Positions 39,306-49,035 of a stretch of 64,000 bases of DNA are shown one piece after another (positions within the stretch are counted from its first letter, which is position 1; every line of letters starts with the position of its first letter). The position numbers and the translations under genes were made by a program. A model generated the notes under the pieces. The model did not search any database. It had not been told where the DNA came from and saw nothing but the letters and a program-made list of their open reading frames with translations. The DNA is from Arthrobacter ruber (lineage in GTDB: Bacteria; Actinomycetota; Actinomycetes; Actinomycetales; Micrococcaceae), in NCBI RefSeq assembly GCF_002954225.1, contig NZ_PPTH01000017.1, forward strand, positions 129,311-193,310, read 5' to 3'.

Positions 39306-40691
39306 CTAGAACAGGAGGGCGAGCGCTTCCGCGAGGGTCGAGACCTCCCGTACGGAGAAGCCCTTGGGGACGGGGCCGGTACCGCCGGGGGAGGCCGGGA
39401 CGATCGCGTGGGTGAACCCGAGGCGCTCCGCCTCCTGGATGCGCCGGCCGATCCCGGGCACAGGACGCACCTCGCCGGCCAGACCCACCTCGCCGAACGC
39501 GATGAGCCGCGCGGGCAGGGGGTGGTCGGTCTTGGCGGACGCGATGGCCAGGGCGACGGCGAGATCGGTGGCCGGTTCGGTCAGGCGGACCCCGCCCACC
39601 GTCGCCACGTAGCTGTCGTCCTTGTGCAGGCTGACGGACGCGCGGCTCTGCAGCACCGCCAGCAGCATGGCGACACGCGAGCTGTCGAGCCCGCTCGTCG
39701 CCCGGCGCGGCTGGGAGTTCGGCGATTCAGCCAGCAGCGCCTGCACCTCGGCGAGCAGGGGCCGCCGCCCCTCGAGCGTCACCGTGATGCACGTCCCCGA
39801 GACGGGGTCCTTGGTACGGGAGACGAAGAGGCCGCTGGGATCGGCCAGTCCCTCGATGCCGCCGTCGGTCAGGTCGAAGCACCCCACCTCGTCCGTGGGG
39901 CCGTACCGGTTCTTCACCGCGCGCAGCAGGCGCAGGCGCGAATGGCGTTCGCCCTCGAACTGGCAGACCACGTCGACGAGGTGCTCGAGGAGCCGGGGCC
40001 CGGCGATCGACCCGTCCTTCGTGACGTGCCCCACGAGCAGGGTGGTCATGCCGCGGGCCTTGGCCGCGCCGATGAGGGACGCGGCCACCTCGCGGACCTG
40101 CGTGACGCCGCCGGCGCTGCCGTCCACGGCCGCACTGCTGAGGGTCTGCACGGAGTCCACGATGAGCAGCGCCGGGTCGATCTTCTCCACCTGCCCGAGC
40201 GCCTGGCCGAGGTCGGTCTCAGCGCTCAGGTACAGCGAGTCGGCCACCGCGTCGATGCGGTCCGCCCGCAGCTTCACCTGGGCCGCCGACTCCTCGCCGG
40301 TGACGTAGAGGACGTCCTTGCCCAGCCGTGCCACCCGCGCGGCGACGTCGAGCAGGAGCGTGGACTTGCCCACGCCGGGCTCGCCGGCGAGCAGGATGAC
40401 GGCCCCCGGCACCAGTCCGCCGCCGAGCACGCGGTCGAGCTCGTCGATCTTCGTCGGCTGGAACCCTGACAGTGTGGCGTCGACGTCGGCGATGCGCCGG
40501 GCGGGCGTCGTGACCGCGGCCGCGGCCGTGGTGCGGGCGACCACCTGGCCCGTCTCCTCGACCGTGCCCCAGGCCTGGCATTCGCCGCAGCGCCCCACCC
40601 ATTTCGCCGTGGTCCATCCGCACTCGGCGCAGCGGTAGTTCGGCGCGTTGCTGCGGCTCGCGCGTGCGGCGGGGGAGGTCTTCGTGGGCAT
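39306..40691 (-). CDS. radA: DNA repair protein RadA/Sms
   Basis: RecA-like ATPase and helicase that promotes branch migration in recombination. The 461-aa protein has a zinc finger (Cys21, 24, 35 and 38), Walker A GEPGVGKST (103-111), the RadA-specific KNRYGPTDEVG, and a Lon protease-like C-terminal domain. The ATG is 6 nt after TAGCCT (complement of 40698-40703), so the transcript is probably leaderless. It precedes disA on the same strand. Confidence 0.96.
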   Translation of the reverse strand: MPTKTSPAARASRSNAPNYRCAECGWTTAKWVGRCGECQAWGTVEETGQVVARTTAAAAVTTPARRIADVDATLSGFQPTKIDELDRVLGGGLVPGAVILLAGEPGVGKSTLLLDVAARVARLGKDVLYVTGEESAAQVKLRADRIDAVADSLYLSAETDLGQALGQVEKIDPALLIVDSVQTLSSAAVDGSAGGVTQVREVAASLIGAAKARGMTTLLVGHVTKDGSIAGPRLLEHLVDVVCQFEGERHSRLRLLRAVKNRYGPTDEVGCFDLTDGGIEGLADPSGLFVSRTKDPVSGTCITVTLEGRRPLLAEVQALLAESPNSQPRRATSGLDSSRVAMLLAVLQSRASVSLHKDDSYVATVGGVRLTEPATDLAVALAIASAKTDHPLPARLIAFGEVGLAGEVRPVPGIGRRIQEAERLGFTHAIVPASPGGTGPVPKGFSVREVSTLAEALALLF

Positions 40692-40752
40692 GCTTTCAGG
40701 CTACCGGCGCGCACCGACAGAGTCGCCGTGACCGTCTGCCGTTGGTGCTGCC

Positions 40753-41880
40753 TCAGAGCCGGGGCAGGTAGTCCGCGGCGTCCTCGTGGGTGAGGCCCGT
40801 GGCCTCGAGCAGGTCCACCACGAGCGGGCGGAGGAGGAGCACGAGCCCCTCGCCCTCGAGCCGGCTGATGTTCAGGCTGTCCGGATGGAGATCGGTGGCG
40901 ACGGCCGCCAGTTCCTCGCGTGCCCGGCGCAGGTTGAGGCGCCTCTCTGCGGGATCCCGCGCCGACAGGCCGCGGCTCAGTGCGTCGACGGCGTCGGCCG
41001 TGTCCTCGAGCGACTGGCTGAGGCTCTCTATCGCCTCGTCGGTCAGGGCGGCGTGGTTGATGGCCGAGGTCAGGCGGCGGGAGAACACGCGGCTGTTGCG
41101 GATGGCGAGGTCGATCGACTCGATGGCGCTCCCCAGGGACCCGATCTCGTCGCGGTGGCGCCGGTACGCGGGGGAGATGCGGGCGACCTCCCGCGCGGCC
41201 TTCATGCTGCCCGTCAGGGTGTCGAGCTGGGACTGGCAGTTCCGCGCCCGGACCAGCGCGTGCCAGGCCAGCGTCGAATCGCTCTGCCGGAGCGCCGAGG
41301 CGCTGTCGCGGATCACACCCGACAACTCACCCAGGAGGCCGCGCACGTTCGTCCTCGGCTCGCGGCGCGGGTCGCGGGGCAGGAGGACGGTGATCACGAG
41401 CGCGAACAGGCCGCCCACGATCGCGTCGACGCTCCGCGTGAACGGCCCGCCCTCCGGGGCCGGGAGCAGCACCACCAGCAGGGACTGCAGCCCGAGCTGC
41501 GTGGTGAAGATGGTCCCGCTGTCCAGGAACCGGGCCAGGAGGATCGAGATGAACAGCACGGCGGCGGCCTGCCACAGGCCGGTGCCGAAGAAGGTGAGCA
41601 GCAGATCCCCCACGGAGATGCCGAGGGTGCAGCCGATCGCCACCTCGAGGACGCGCCGTAGACGGGGATCCCGGGAGAAGCCCAGGGAGATCATCGACGA
41701 CGTCGCCGCGAACAGCGGCCCATTGTGCCCCAGGATCTGCTCCGCGAAGGCGTAGGCGCCCACCGCGCAGACGGTCATCTGGAGTGCCGGGATGACGGAG
41801 TTGGAACTGCGCCTGAACCCTATCCGCGAGCGCTTCCGCAGAAAGGCGAGGGTTGCGGAGAGTCCCTGGCGCGGCGGCAT
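40753..41880 (-). CDS. FUSC-family membrane protein (aromatic acid exporter-like)
   Basis: A 375-aa inner-membrane protein with about five to six helices in the first 170 residues (SVIPALQMTVCAVGAYAFAE; TSSMISLGFSRDPRLRRVL; GLQSLLVVLLPAPEG) and a long helical cytoplasmic second half. This is the layout of the FUSC/aromatic acid exporter family; export substrate unknown. The ATG lies 6 nt after TAGACT (complement of 41887-41892), although GGGAG also lies close. Divergent from pstS, with PHO-box-like repeats in between. Confidence 0.82.
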   Translation of the reverse strand: MPPRQGLSATLAFLRKRSRIGFRRSSNSVIPALQMTVCAVGAYAFAEQILGHNGPLFAATSSMISLGFSRDPRLRRVLEVAIGCTLGISVGDLLLTFFGTGLWQAAAVLFISILLARFLDSGTIFTTQLGLQSLLVVLLPAPEGGPFTRSVDAIVGGLFALVITVLLPRDPRREPRTNVRGLLGELSGVIRDSASALRQSDSTLAWHALVRARNCQSQLDTLTGSMKAAREVARISPAYRRHRDEIGSLGSAIESIDLAIRNSRVFSRRLTSAINHAALTDEAIESLSQSLEDTADAVDALSRGLSARDPAERRLNLRRAREELAAVATDLHPDSLNISRLEGEGLVLLLRPLVVDLLEATGLTHEDAADYLPRL

Positions 41881-41966
41881 GCTCCCAGTCTAGGAGGTGC
41901 ACCGGGACGAGACCTTCGTCTCATCCGCCACTGGGAACCGGCTGGGCGGGGCAATGGCCCCGTGCT

Positions 41967-42010
41967 GTTCACCTTCCGTTAACGTCCCTTGGTCAGTCTC
42001 TTTACCTGCA
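41967..42010 (+). promoter_or_regulatory. PHO-box-like repeat array upstream of pstS
   Basis: Adjacent 11-nt units GTTCACCTTCC (41967-41977) and GTTAACGTCCC (41978-41988) match the direct-repeat form of actinobacterial PhoP sites, and a weaker unit CTTTACCTGCA (42000-42010) is in register 33 nt from the first. TAGCTT (42016-42021) is a suitable -10 box just downstream. PhoP control is inference. Confidence 0.7.
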
Positions 42011-42102
42011 CTGCCTAGCTTGAGGATGTACAAGAACGCGTACATCTCTACCGAGTGCCATTCGTGCACCGATGAATACCTCCCTGGAAGGGGCAATATC
42101 TA

Positions 42103-43224
42103 GTGAAGGCTCTTCGCTTTGGCCGCGCTGCGGCAGTTATCTCCGTAGCCGCGCTGGCGCTGACCGCTTGTGGTTCCGACAACGCCACCGGCGAGCCCGC
42201 CGCGGAGGGTGGAGCCTCCTCCGCCGCCGCAGGCACTGCAGTGTCAGGAACCCTGACCGGCATCGGCGCCTCCTCGCAGAACTCTGCGATGGAGGCCTGG
42301 AAGACCGGCTTCGAGTCCGCCAACGAGGGCGCCATGGTGCAGTACTCGCCGGACGGATCGGGTGCCGGGCGCAAGGCCTTCCTGAGCGGTGGCGCGCAGT
42401 TCGCCGGCTCGGACGCCTACCTCAAGGACGAAGAGATGACCCAGGCCACCGAGGTCTGCGGCCCCGACGGTGCGATCAACATCCCCGCGTACATCTCCCC
42501 GATCGCGATCGCCTTCAACCTCGAAGGTGTCACCGAGCTGAACCTCGACGCCCCGACCATCGCGCAGATCTTCGGCAAGAAGATCAGCACCTGGAACGAC
42601 CCCGCGATCGCCGCCCAGAACGAGGGCGTCGAGCTCCCCGACACCCCCATCACCGTGGTGCACCGCTCCGACGAGTCCGGCACCACCGAGAACTTCGTCG
42701 ACTACCTCGCCGCCGCGGCGCCCCAGGACTGGACCTACGAGGTCAGCGGTGCCTGGCCGGCGGAACTGCAGTCCGAGAACGCCAAGGGCACCTCGGGCGT
42801 GGTGCAGACGGTCACCTCGACCGACGGCGCCATCACCTACGCCGACGCCTCCGCGGTCGGTGACCTCGGCAAGGCCAAGGTCAAGGTGGGCGAGGAGTAC
42901 ACCGAGCTCAGCTCGGACGCCGCCGCGAAGGCCGTGGAGGTCGCCACGCCGGTCGAGGGCCGCCCCGCGACCGACATGTCCCTCGAGCTCGAGCGCGACA
43001 CCACCGAGTCCGGCGCCTACCCCGTCGTCCTCGTCAGCTACCACGTGTACTGCACCTCCTACGACTCCCAGGAGACGGTCGACCTCGTGAAGGCGTTCGG
43101 CACCTACGTCATCAGCGAGGAGGGCCAGGCCGAGGCCGAGGCCTCCGCGGGCAACGCCCCGCTGTCCGCGACCCTCAGCGAGAAGGCCAAGACGGCCATC
43201 GACTCCATCAAGGTCGCTTCCTAG
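42103..43224 (+). CDS. pstS: Phosphate ABC transporter substrate-binding lipoprotein PstS
   Basis: High-affinity phosphate binder anchored outside the membrane by lipid. The 373-aa protein has a signal peptide ending in the lipobox LTAC (Cys23). Phosphate-binding segments are GIGASSQNSAMEAW, SPDGSGAGRKAFLSGGAQFAGSD and HRSDESGTTENF. GTG start with GGAAGGGG upstream. The 5' UTR is roughly 75 nt if the TAGCTT box is used. First gene of pstSCAB. Confidence 0.96.
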   Translation: MKALRFGRAAAVISVAALALTACGSDNATGEPAAEGGASSAAAGTAVSGTLTGIGASSQNSAMEAWKTGFESANEGAMVQYSPDGSGAGRKAFLSGGAQFAGSDAYLKDEEMTQATEVCGPDGAINIPAYISPIAIAFNLEGVTELNLDAPTIAQIFGKKISTWNDPAIAAQNEGVELPDTPITVVHRSDESGTTENFVDYLAAAAPQDWTYEVSGAWPAELQSENAKGTSGVVQTVTSTDGAITYADASAVGDLGKAKVKVGEEYTELSSDAAAKAVEVATPVEGRPATDMSLELERDTTESGAYPVVLVSYHVYCTSYDSQETVDLVKAFGTYVISEEGQAEAEASAGNAPLSATLSEKAKTAIDSIKVAS

Positions 43225-43368
43225 CGAAGGCATCCGGTCCCGTCTGGTCTAATGATGACCGGGCGGGACCGTCCGCCGTTCACGGCTGGAATCAGCAGTG
43301 ACCTTCCCTCCTCGGCCCGCCACCGGGCCGTCACTGCATCCGAAATCGACCGCCTGGAAGGCAGAGAC

Positions 43369-44301
43369 GTGTCAACCCATACGCTGAAAGCGTCGACAGA
43401 TCGAGGCCGCGCAGGCGACAAGATCTTCTCCGGAATCTCCCTCACCGCCGGCATCCTGATCCTGGCAGTACTCTTCAGCGTCGCCGTGTTCCTGCTCGTG
43501 CAGGCCGCACCGACCTTCACCGCCGACCCCACGGAGATCACCGGCGGGAACGGCTTCACCTCCTACATCCTGCCGATCGTCATCGGCACCGTCATCGCCG
43601 CGATCATCGCGCTCGTGATCGCCACGCCCATCGGTATCGCCGTCGCCCTGTTCATCTCGCACTACGCCCCGCGCCGCCTGGCACGGGCCTTCGGGTACGT
43701 GATCGACCTGCTCGCGGCCATCCCCTCGGTGATCTACGGCGCCTGGGGCTACATCGTCCTCGCACCGCAGCTGGCCAAGGGCTACACCTGGCTCGCCGAG
43801 AACCTCGGCTGGATCCCCTTCTTCACCGGACCCGCGAGCCAGACCGGCAAGACCATGCTCACCGCCGGGATCGTCCTGGCGGTCATGGTCATCCCGATCA
43901 TCACCTCGCTCAGCAGGGAGATCTTCCTGCAGACCCCCACCCTCCACGAGGAGGCCGCGCTCGCGATGGGCGCCACGCGCTGGGAGATGGTCCGCATGGC
44001 GGTGCTCCCCTTCGCACGCCCCGGCATCATCAGCGCGACCATGCTCGGTCTCGGCCGCGCACTGGGCGAGACCATGGCCGTGGCCCTGGTCCTCTCGCCG
44101 GGCGCGCTCGGGGCCAGCCTCATCAGGACGGGCAACCAGACCATCGCGGCGGAGATCGCGCTGAACTTCCCGGAGGCGTTCGGCCTGCGGCTCAACGAAC
44201 TGATCGCGGCGGGCCTCGTGCTGTTCGTCATCACGCTGATCGTCAACATGATCGCCCGCTTCATCATCACGCGGCACAAAGAATTCTCGGGAGCTAACTA
44301 A
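43369..44301 (+). CDS. pstC: Phosphate ABC transporter permease PstC
   Basis: Membrane permease of the phosphate importer. The 310-aa protein has six helices and the binding-protein-dependent transport signature EEAALAMGATRWEMVRMAVLP that contacts PstB. The frame opens earlier (43252), but the GTG at 43369 has GGAAGG 10 nt upstream and gives the usual short cytoplasmic N-terminus. Its stop overlaps the pstA start by 1 nt. Confidence 0.95.
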   Translation: MSTHTLKASTDRGRAGDKIFSGISLTAGILILAVLFSVAVFLLVQAAPTFTADPTEITGGNGFTSYILPIVIGTVIAAIIALVIATPIGIAVALFISHYAPRRLARAFGYVIDLLAAIPSVIYGAWGYIVLAPQLAKGYTWLAENLGWIPFFTGPASQTGKTMLTAGIVLAVMVIPIITSLSREIFLQTPTLHEEAALAMGATRWEMVRMAVLPFARPGIISATMLGLGRALGETMAVALVLSPGALGASLIRTGNQTIAAEIALNFPEAFGLRLNELIAAGLVLFVITLIVNMIARFIITRHKEFSGAN

Positions 44302-45407
44302 TGGCAGCGAACCAGACACTCCAGCGTCGCCAGTCCCAGCTCACGCGCGGCCACCTCCCCTCGTACGCCGTATGGGTGGTGCTCGGCGCCTCCGTCATCC
44401 TCGGGGCGGCGCTCGCCTCACTCATCGGGTTCAGCGTGGTCGGCTGGGCGGTCATCTCCGCCGTCGTCTTCGTGATCGCAGCCACCCTCGTCACCGCGGT
44501 GGCCGAGGGTGAGCGCAAGGCCAAGGACCGGCTCGTCACCTACCTCGTGTACGGCGCCTTCCTGATCGCGCTGCTGCCCCTCGTCTCGGTCCTGTGGACC
44601 GTGCTGCAGCGGGGCGTGCCGGGGCTCAGCTACAACTTCCTGTTCACCTCGATGAACGGAGTGACCGGCGCGACGGACAACCAGGCGCTGGAGAACGGCA
44701 CACCCGTGCTGGGCGGCGCCTACCACGCCGTGCTCGGCACCCTGCAGATCACCCTCTGGGCCACCCTGATCTCGGTGCCGATCGGCCTGCTCACCGCCGT
44801 CTACCTCGTCGAGTACGGGGCGGGCAAGAACCTCACCAAGGCGATCACCTTCTTCGTGGACGTCATGACCGGCATCCCCTCGATCGTGGCGGGCCTGTTT
44901 GCAGCAGCCCTGTTCGCGCTCCTGTTCGGTCCGGGCACCCGGACGGGATTCGTGGCCGCCGTCGCCCTCTCCGTCCTCATGATCCCCGTGGTGGTCCGCT
45001 CCACCGAGGAGATGCTGAAGATCGTGCCCAACGAACTCCGCGAGGCCTCCTACGCCCTGGGAGTGCGCAAATGGCGCACGATCACCAACGTGGTCATCCC
45101 CACGGCGATCTCCGGTATCGCCTCTGGCGTAACCCTCTCGATCGCCCGCGTCATCGGCGAGACCGCGCCTATCCTTGTGACGGCAGGGTTCGCGAGCTCC
45201 ATCAACTGGAACGTCTTCAGCGGCTGGATGAGTACGCTCCCCACCTTCATCTACTACCAGATCCTCACGCCGACCTCTCCCACGGCGCCCGATCCGAGTA
45301 CACAGCGCGCATGGGCCGCGGCGCTCCTGCTGATCCTCATGGTGATGCTGCTGAACCTGGTCGCCCGGTTCATCGCCCGCATGTTCGCCCCCAAGACCAG
45401 CCGCTGA
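44301..45407 (+). CDS. pstA: Phosphate ABC transporter permease PstA
   Basis: Second permease of the Pst complex. The 368-aa protein has about eight helices, with extra ones at the N-terminus (VVLGASVILGAALASLIGF; VISAVVFVIAATLVTAV) compared with the six-helix core. The signature REASYALGVRKWRTITNVVIP contacts PstB. The ATG overlaps the pstC TAA. Confidence 0.95.
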   Translation: MAANQTLQRRQSQLTRGHLPSYAVWVVLGASVILGAALASLIGFSVVGWAVISAVVFVIAATLVTAVAEGERKAKDRLVTYLVYGAFLIALLPLVSVLWTVLQRGVPGLSYNFLFTSMNGVTGATDNQALENGTPVLGGAYHAVLGTLQITLWATLISVPIGLLTAVYLVEYGAGKNLTKAITFFVDVMTGIPSIVAGLFAAALFALLFGPGTRTGFVAAVALSVLMIPVVVRSTEEMLKIVPNELREASYALGVRKWRTITNVVIPTAISGIASGVTLSIARVIGETAPILVTAGFASSINWNVFSGWMSTLPTFIYYQILTPTSPTAPDPSTQRAWAAALLLILMVMLLNLVARFIARMFAPKTSR

Positions 45408-45437
45408 CCGCTCGCTGCAATTACCGATAAGGAAGCA

Positions 45438-46217
<780 letters not shown>

Positions 46218-46232
46218 GCACATCGACAGCAT

Positions 46233-46266
46233 GACGACGGCGGCTCCCGAGGGGGCCGCCGTCGTC
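46233..46266. terminator. Bidirectional terminator between pst and pit operons
   Basis: A 12-bp perfect stem (46233-46244 with 46255-46266), extendable inward by a few pairs, lies between the convergent pstB and Pit genes. Confidence 0.75.
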
Positions 46267-46317
46267 GTTCCCGCGTCCTTGCCGGCGTAGCGCGGCCCCG
46301 CTCGGGGAGCGGATGTC

Positions 46318-47328
46318 CTACAGCAGCGGGCTCAGCGCGAGGAAGAAGACCGCGCCCAGCAGTGCGGTGACCGGGGCCGTCGCGAGCCACACCAGCAGGA
46401 TGCGCACCACCCGCGGCCGCTGGACGGACGCGAAGCGCTGGTTGGCGCCGGCCCCGACGATCGCGGAGGCCATCGTGTGGGTGCTCGAGAGCGGGAAGTG
46501 CAGCGAGATGGCGCCGATGAACAGCATCGCCGAACTCACCCCCTGCGCCGTCATCCCCCGCAGCGGATCGATGTGGACCAGGCGATCGCCGAGGGTGTGC
46601 GTGATGCGCCACCCACCGAAGACTGACCCGCTGGCCAGCAGCACGGCGGCGAACACCTGCACCCAGAGGGGCATGTCGGACCCCGTCGCGAAGCCCGAAC
46701 CCACCAGGGCCAGCAGGATGACCGCCATGGTCCGCTGGCCGTCCTGCAGCCCGTGCCCGAGGGCGAAGGCCCCGGCCAGGACCGACTGCGCCATCCTGTT
46801 GCCCCGGTTCACGCTCCCGGGCGACCCGTGGCGCAGCAGCCACGTCGCGGGGAACACCGCCGCATAGGCCAGGAGGTAGGCGACGACCGGGGATAGCACG
46901 AGGGGCAGCGCGATCTGCAGCAGCAGCGCCTCCCCGGCGCCGTCCATGGACGGACCATCGGTGAGCTGCGACGCCCCGCCCGCGCCGATGATGCCGCCGA
47001 GCAGCGCGTGGGTCGACGACGACGGCTTGCCGCGATACCAGGTCAGGACCCCCCAGATGCCGGCCGCCAGGAGCGCCGCCAAAAGTATTCCGAGCCCGGT
47101 GGTCCCGGAGGGCAGCCCGAGTCCGGCGTCGGTGAAGAAGAGCGCCAGCGAGGTGCTGAGCAGCGCGCCGACGAGATTGAAGAAGGCCGCGAGCAGGACG
47201 GCGATGGTCGGTGTGAGCGCCCGGGTCCGTACCGCGGTGGCCACGGAGTTCGAGACGTCGTGGAAGCCGTTGAGGAAGGCGAAGCCGCCCGCGGCGAGGA
47301 CCACCGTCCCGAGGAGGAGAGGCTCCAC
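46318..47328 (-). CDS. Low-affinity inorganic phosphate transporter (Pit family)
   Basis: Cation-coupled phosphate carrier of the Pit family (PF01384). The 336-aa protein has about ten helices and the duplicated signature GFHDVSNSVATAVRTRAL near residue 20, repeated in part by GHGLQDGQRTMAVILLAL in the second half. GTG start immediately after the DUF47 stop, so the two are co-translated. Transport is constitutive in many relatives, complementing the phosphate-starvation Pst system opposite. Confidence 0.92.
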   Translation of the reverse strand: MEPLLLGTVVLAAGGFAFLNGFHDVSNSVATAVRTRALTPTIAVLLAAFFNLVGALLSTSLALFFTDAGLGLPSGTTGLGILLAALLAAGIWGVLTWYRGKPSSSTHALLGGIIGAGGASQLTDGPSMDGAGEALLLQIALPLVLSPVVAYLLAYAAVFPATWLLRHGSPGSVNRGNRMAQSVLAGAFALGHGLQDGQRTMAVILLALVGSGFATGSDMPLWVQVFAAVLLASGSVFGGWRITHTLGDRLVHIDPLRGMTAQGVSSAMLFIGAISLHFPLSSTHTMASAIVGAGANQRFASVQRPRVVRILLVWLATAPVTALLGAVFFLALSPLL

Positions 47329-47946
47329 CTACGATTCCTTGACGAGGATGCTGCCCACCTGGGTGGCGACCCGCCGGATGTCCTTCGTGACGTCGACCAG
47401 CTGGTTCGCGACGTCACGGTGCCGTGCGTACACGAGGGGCTTGTGGTCGTTCAGGAGTTCGGCGCACCAGCTGCGGTGGGTCCGTTCCGCCCGCCGGGCC
47501 AGGCGCAGGATCTCGATCCAGTACTCCTCGAGGTCCTCCATCGAGTTCAGCCGCTGCATGGCGGCGGCGGTCAGCTCGGCCTGCCGGTTGATGACCTCGA
47601 GCTGGTCGGCGGCCCGCTGGCTCAGCTTGTTCAGCTTGTACAGCGCGATGAGCTCGCCCGCGCCGTCGAGCTTCTCGATCGCCTCGTTGAGCAGCCTCGA
47701 CAGCACGTAGAGGTCCTCGCGCGGCAGCGGGTTGATGAAGGAGGTGCGCATGGACGTCAGCAGGGCGAAGTGCAGGTCCGTGGACGCAGATTCGTGCTGG
47801 TGCAGTTCCTCGGAGAGGCGGTCGTACTCCTGTGTGGACGCGCCCAGGATGGCGGACATGGTCCGCACACCGAGGACCAGCTGCTGGGCCATCCGGGAGA
47901 GCAGTTCCAGCCCAGCGTTCTCCTGCGGGAAGAGGCGTAGTTTCAC
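47329..47946 (-). CDS. DUF47 (PhoU-like) Pit accessory protein
   Basis: A 205-aa, mostly helical, soluble protein of the DUF47 family, which is nearly always encoded directly before a Pit transporter and is thought to regulate it. It begins MKLRLFPQENAGLELLSRMAQ and consists of about six long helices, like PhoU. First gene of the two-gene operon. The role as Pit regulator is from family context. Confidence 0.9.
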   Translation of the reverse strand: MKLRLFPQENAGLELLSRMAQQLVLGVRTMSAILGASTQEYDRLSEELHQHESASTDLHFALLTSMRTSFINPLPREDLYVLSRLLNEAIEKLDGAGELIALYKLNKLSQRAADQLEVINRQAELTAAAMQRLNSMEDLEEYWIEILRLARRAERTHRSWCAELLNDHKPLVYARHRDVANQLVDVTKDIRRVATQVGSILVKES

Positions 47947-48141
47947 GGAGTCTTCCTCGCAGGATATGGACGTTTCACCAGGCAGGCCCGGTGGCAGAGT
48001 AGTGGCGCCGAACCGGGAGCGCCTCTCGGCGGAAGGCCGCTCGAAGCGGCTGAGTGTTGAAGCCCGGGGGTTCCACGGTCCGACGCCGCTTTAAGTCTTG
48101 CCGTCCCCGGAGCCGCTGTCAACACGGGGCCGCGGGGCGGG

Positions 48142-48789
48142 TCAGTCCAGTTCCCCGCGCCGCCAGGATGCCGCGGCATGCTCGAGGTCCTCGGCGGTCT
48201 TGATCAGCTGGTGCGAATTGCGGGTCAGCCTCGCGGCGTGGGGCCCGTTGGCGACCTCGGCGTCGTCGGCGTGGTTGGCCTGGCCGAGTGCGACGACGCG
48301 ACAGAACGCGGCGAAGCGTTCGAGTGCTACATCGAAGTCGCCCTCGAACGCCCCGGAGAGGATGGTGTTGGCCATGGTGGTCATCTCGGTGGCGCCGGGC
48401 GGCTCGGCGACGCCGGCCACGACCTTGGACACCTGGGCCACCTCCTTGCCCGAGGCGAAGTAGGCGGCGATGCGCTCGGGGTTCTGCTGCGTGGCGGCAC
48501 GCAGGGCATACAGGCGCCACAGGGCACCGGGCAGGGACCGCGCCGGGCTCTCGGCCCACATCTCCGCGATGGCCTCGAGGCCCTGTTGGTCGGCGAGTTC
48601 GACGAGGCGGCGTGTCACGTCCGGGTCCTCGGCGTCGCGGCCGTGGTGCACGAGCGCATGGGCGGCCATATGGGCCGCCTCCGAGACCCTCGAGGGATCC
48701 ACGCCGCCCGCGAAGACCTCGAAGTCAGCCGGAGCGAAGGGCTTCGGCTTGTGCGGCCGTGGGCTGTTGTTCGTGTATTCGCCGTCCAT
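48142..48789 (-). CDS. Conserved actinobacterial protein of unknown function
   Basis: A 215-aa, Ala-rich, mainly helical protein without membrane segments or a signal peptide. I do not recognise a catalytic motif. A central stretch (LPGALWRLYALRAATQQNPER) and the C-terminal RLTRNSHQLIKTAEDLEHAA look conserved-family-like. The ATG is 6 nt after TATCCT (complement of 48796-48801), a leaderless-type start. No operon partner; neighbours are the DUF47/Pit operon and a tRNA gene. Confidence 0.7.
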   Translation of the reverse strand: MDGEYTNNSPRPHKPKPFAPADFEVFAGGVDPSRVSEAAHMAAHALVHHGRDAEDPDVTRRLVELADQQGLEAIAEMWAESPARSLPGALWRLYALRAATQQNPERIAAYFASGKEVAQVSKVVAGVAEPPGATEMTTMANTILSGAFEGDFDVALERFAAFCRVVALGQANHADDAEVANGPHAARLTRNSHQLIKTAEDLEHAAASWRRGELD

Positions 48790-48903
48790 GGAACGAGGAT
48801 ACTCCTGCGGAATTTCGCGCCGGAAGGCGGGTGCGGTGCAGTCCTCGGACCAGGAGTGATTGCGATAAAGTTAGCGGGTCATCGCCGCTTGCGGCGGTGT
48901 GGC

Positions 48904-48977
48904 GGGCCCTTAGCTCAGTTGGCTAGAGCAACGGACTTTTAATCCGTGGGTCGTGGGTTCGAGCCCCACAGGGCCTA
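48904..48977 (+). tRNA. tRNA-Lys (anticodon TTT)
   Basis: A cloverleaf folds over 74 nt: acceptor 48904-48910 with 48970-48976, D-arm from TAGCTCAG, anticodon stem ACGGA/TCCGT (48931-48935, 48943-48947) with loop CTTTTAA and anticodon TTT at 48938-48940, T-stem GTGGG/CCCAC around TTCGAGC. The discriminator is A48977; the 3' CCA is not encoded. The first acceptor pair is G-T. Confidence 0.95.
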
Positions 48978-48990
48978 CCTGTCGTACGGA

Positions 48991-49021
48991 GGAAGGGTCC
49001 CGGGTCTCCCGGGGCCCTTCC
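48991..49021. terminator. Terminator between tRNA-Lys and the ZIP gene
   Basis: A 14-bp stem with one G-T pair (48991-49004 with 49008-49021) and a TCT loop, followed by TTCG. It serves the tRNA on the plus strand and probably the ZIP gene on the minus strand. Confidence 0.8.
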
Positions 49022-49035
49022 TTCGTGCAAGCGGC

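Noticed and set aside
48904..48977. tRNA-Lys as an integration site
   Set aside because: No integrase and no repeat of the tRNA 3' end was noticed nearby, so there is no evidence for an integrated element.
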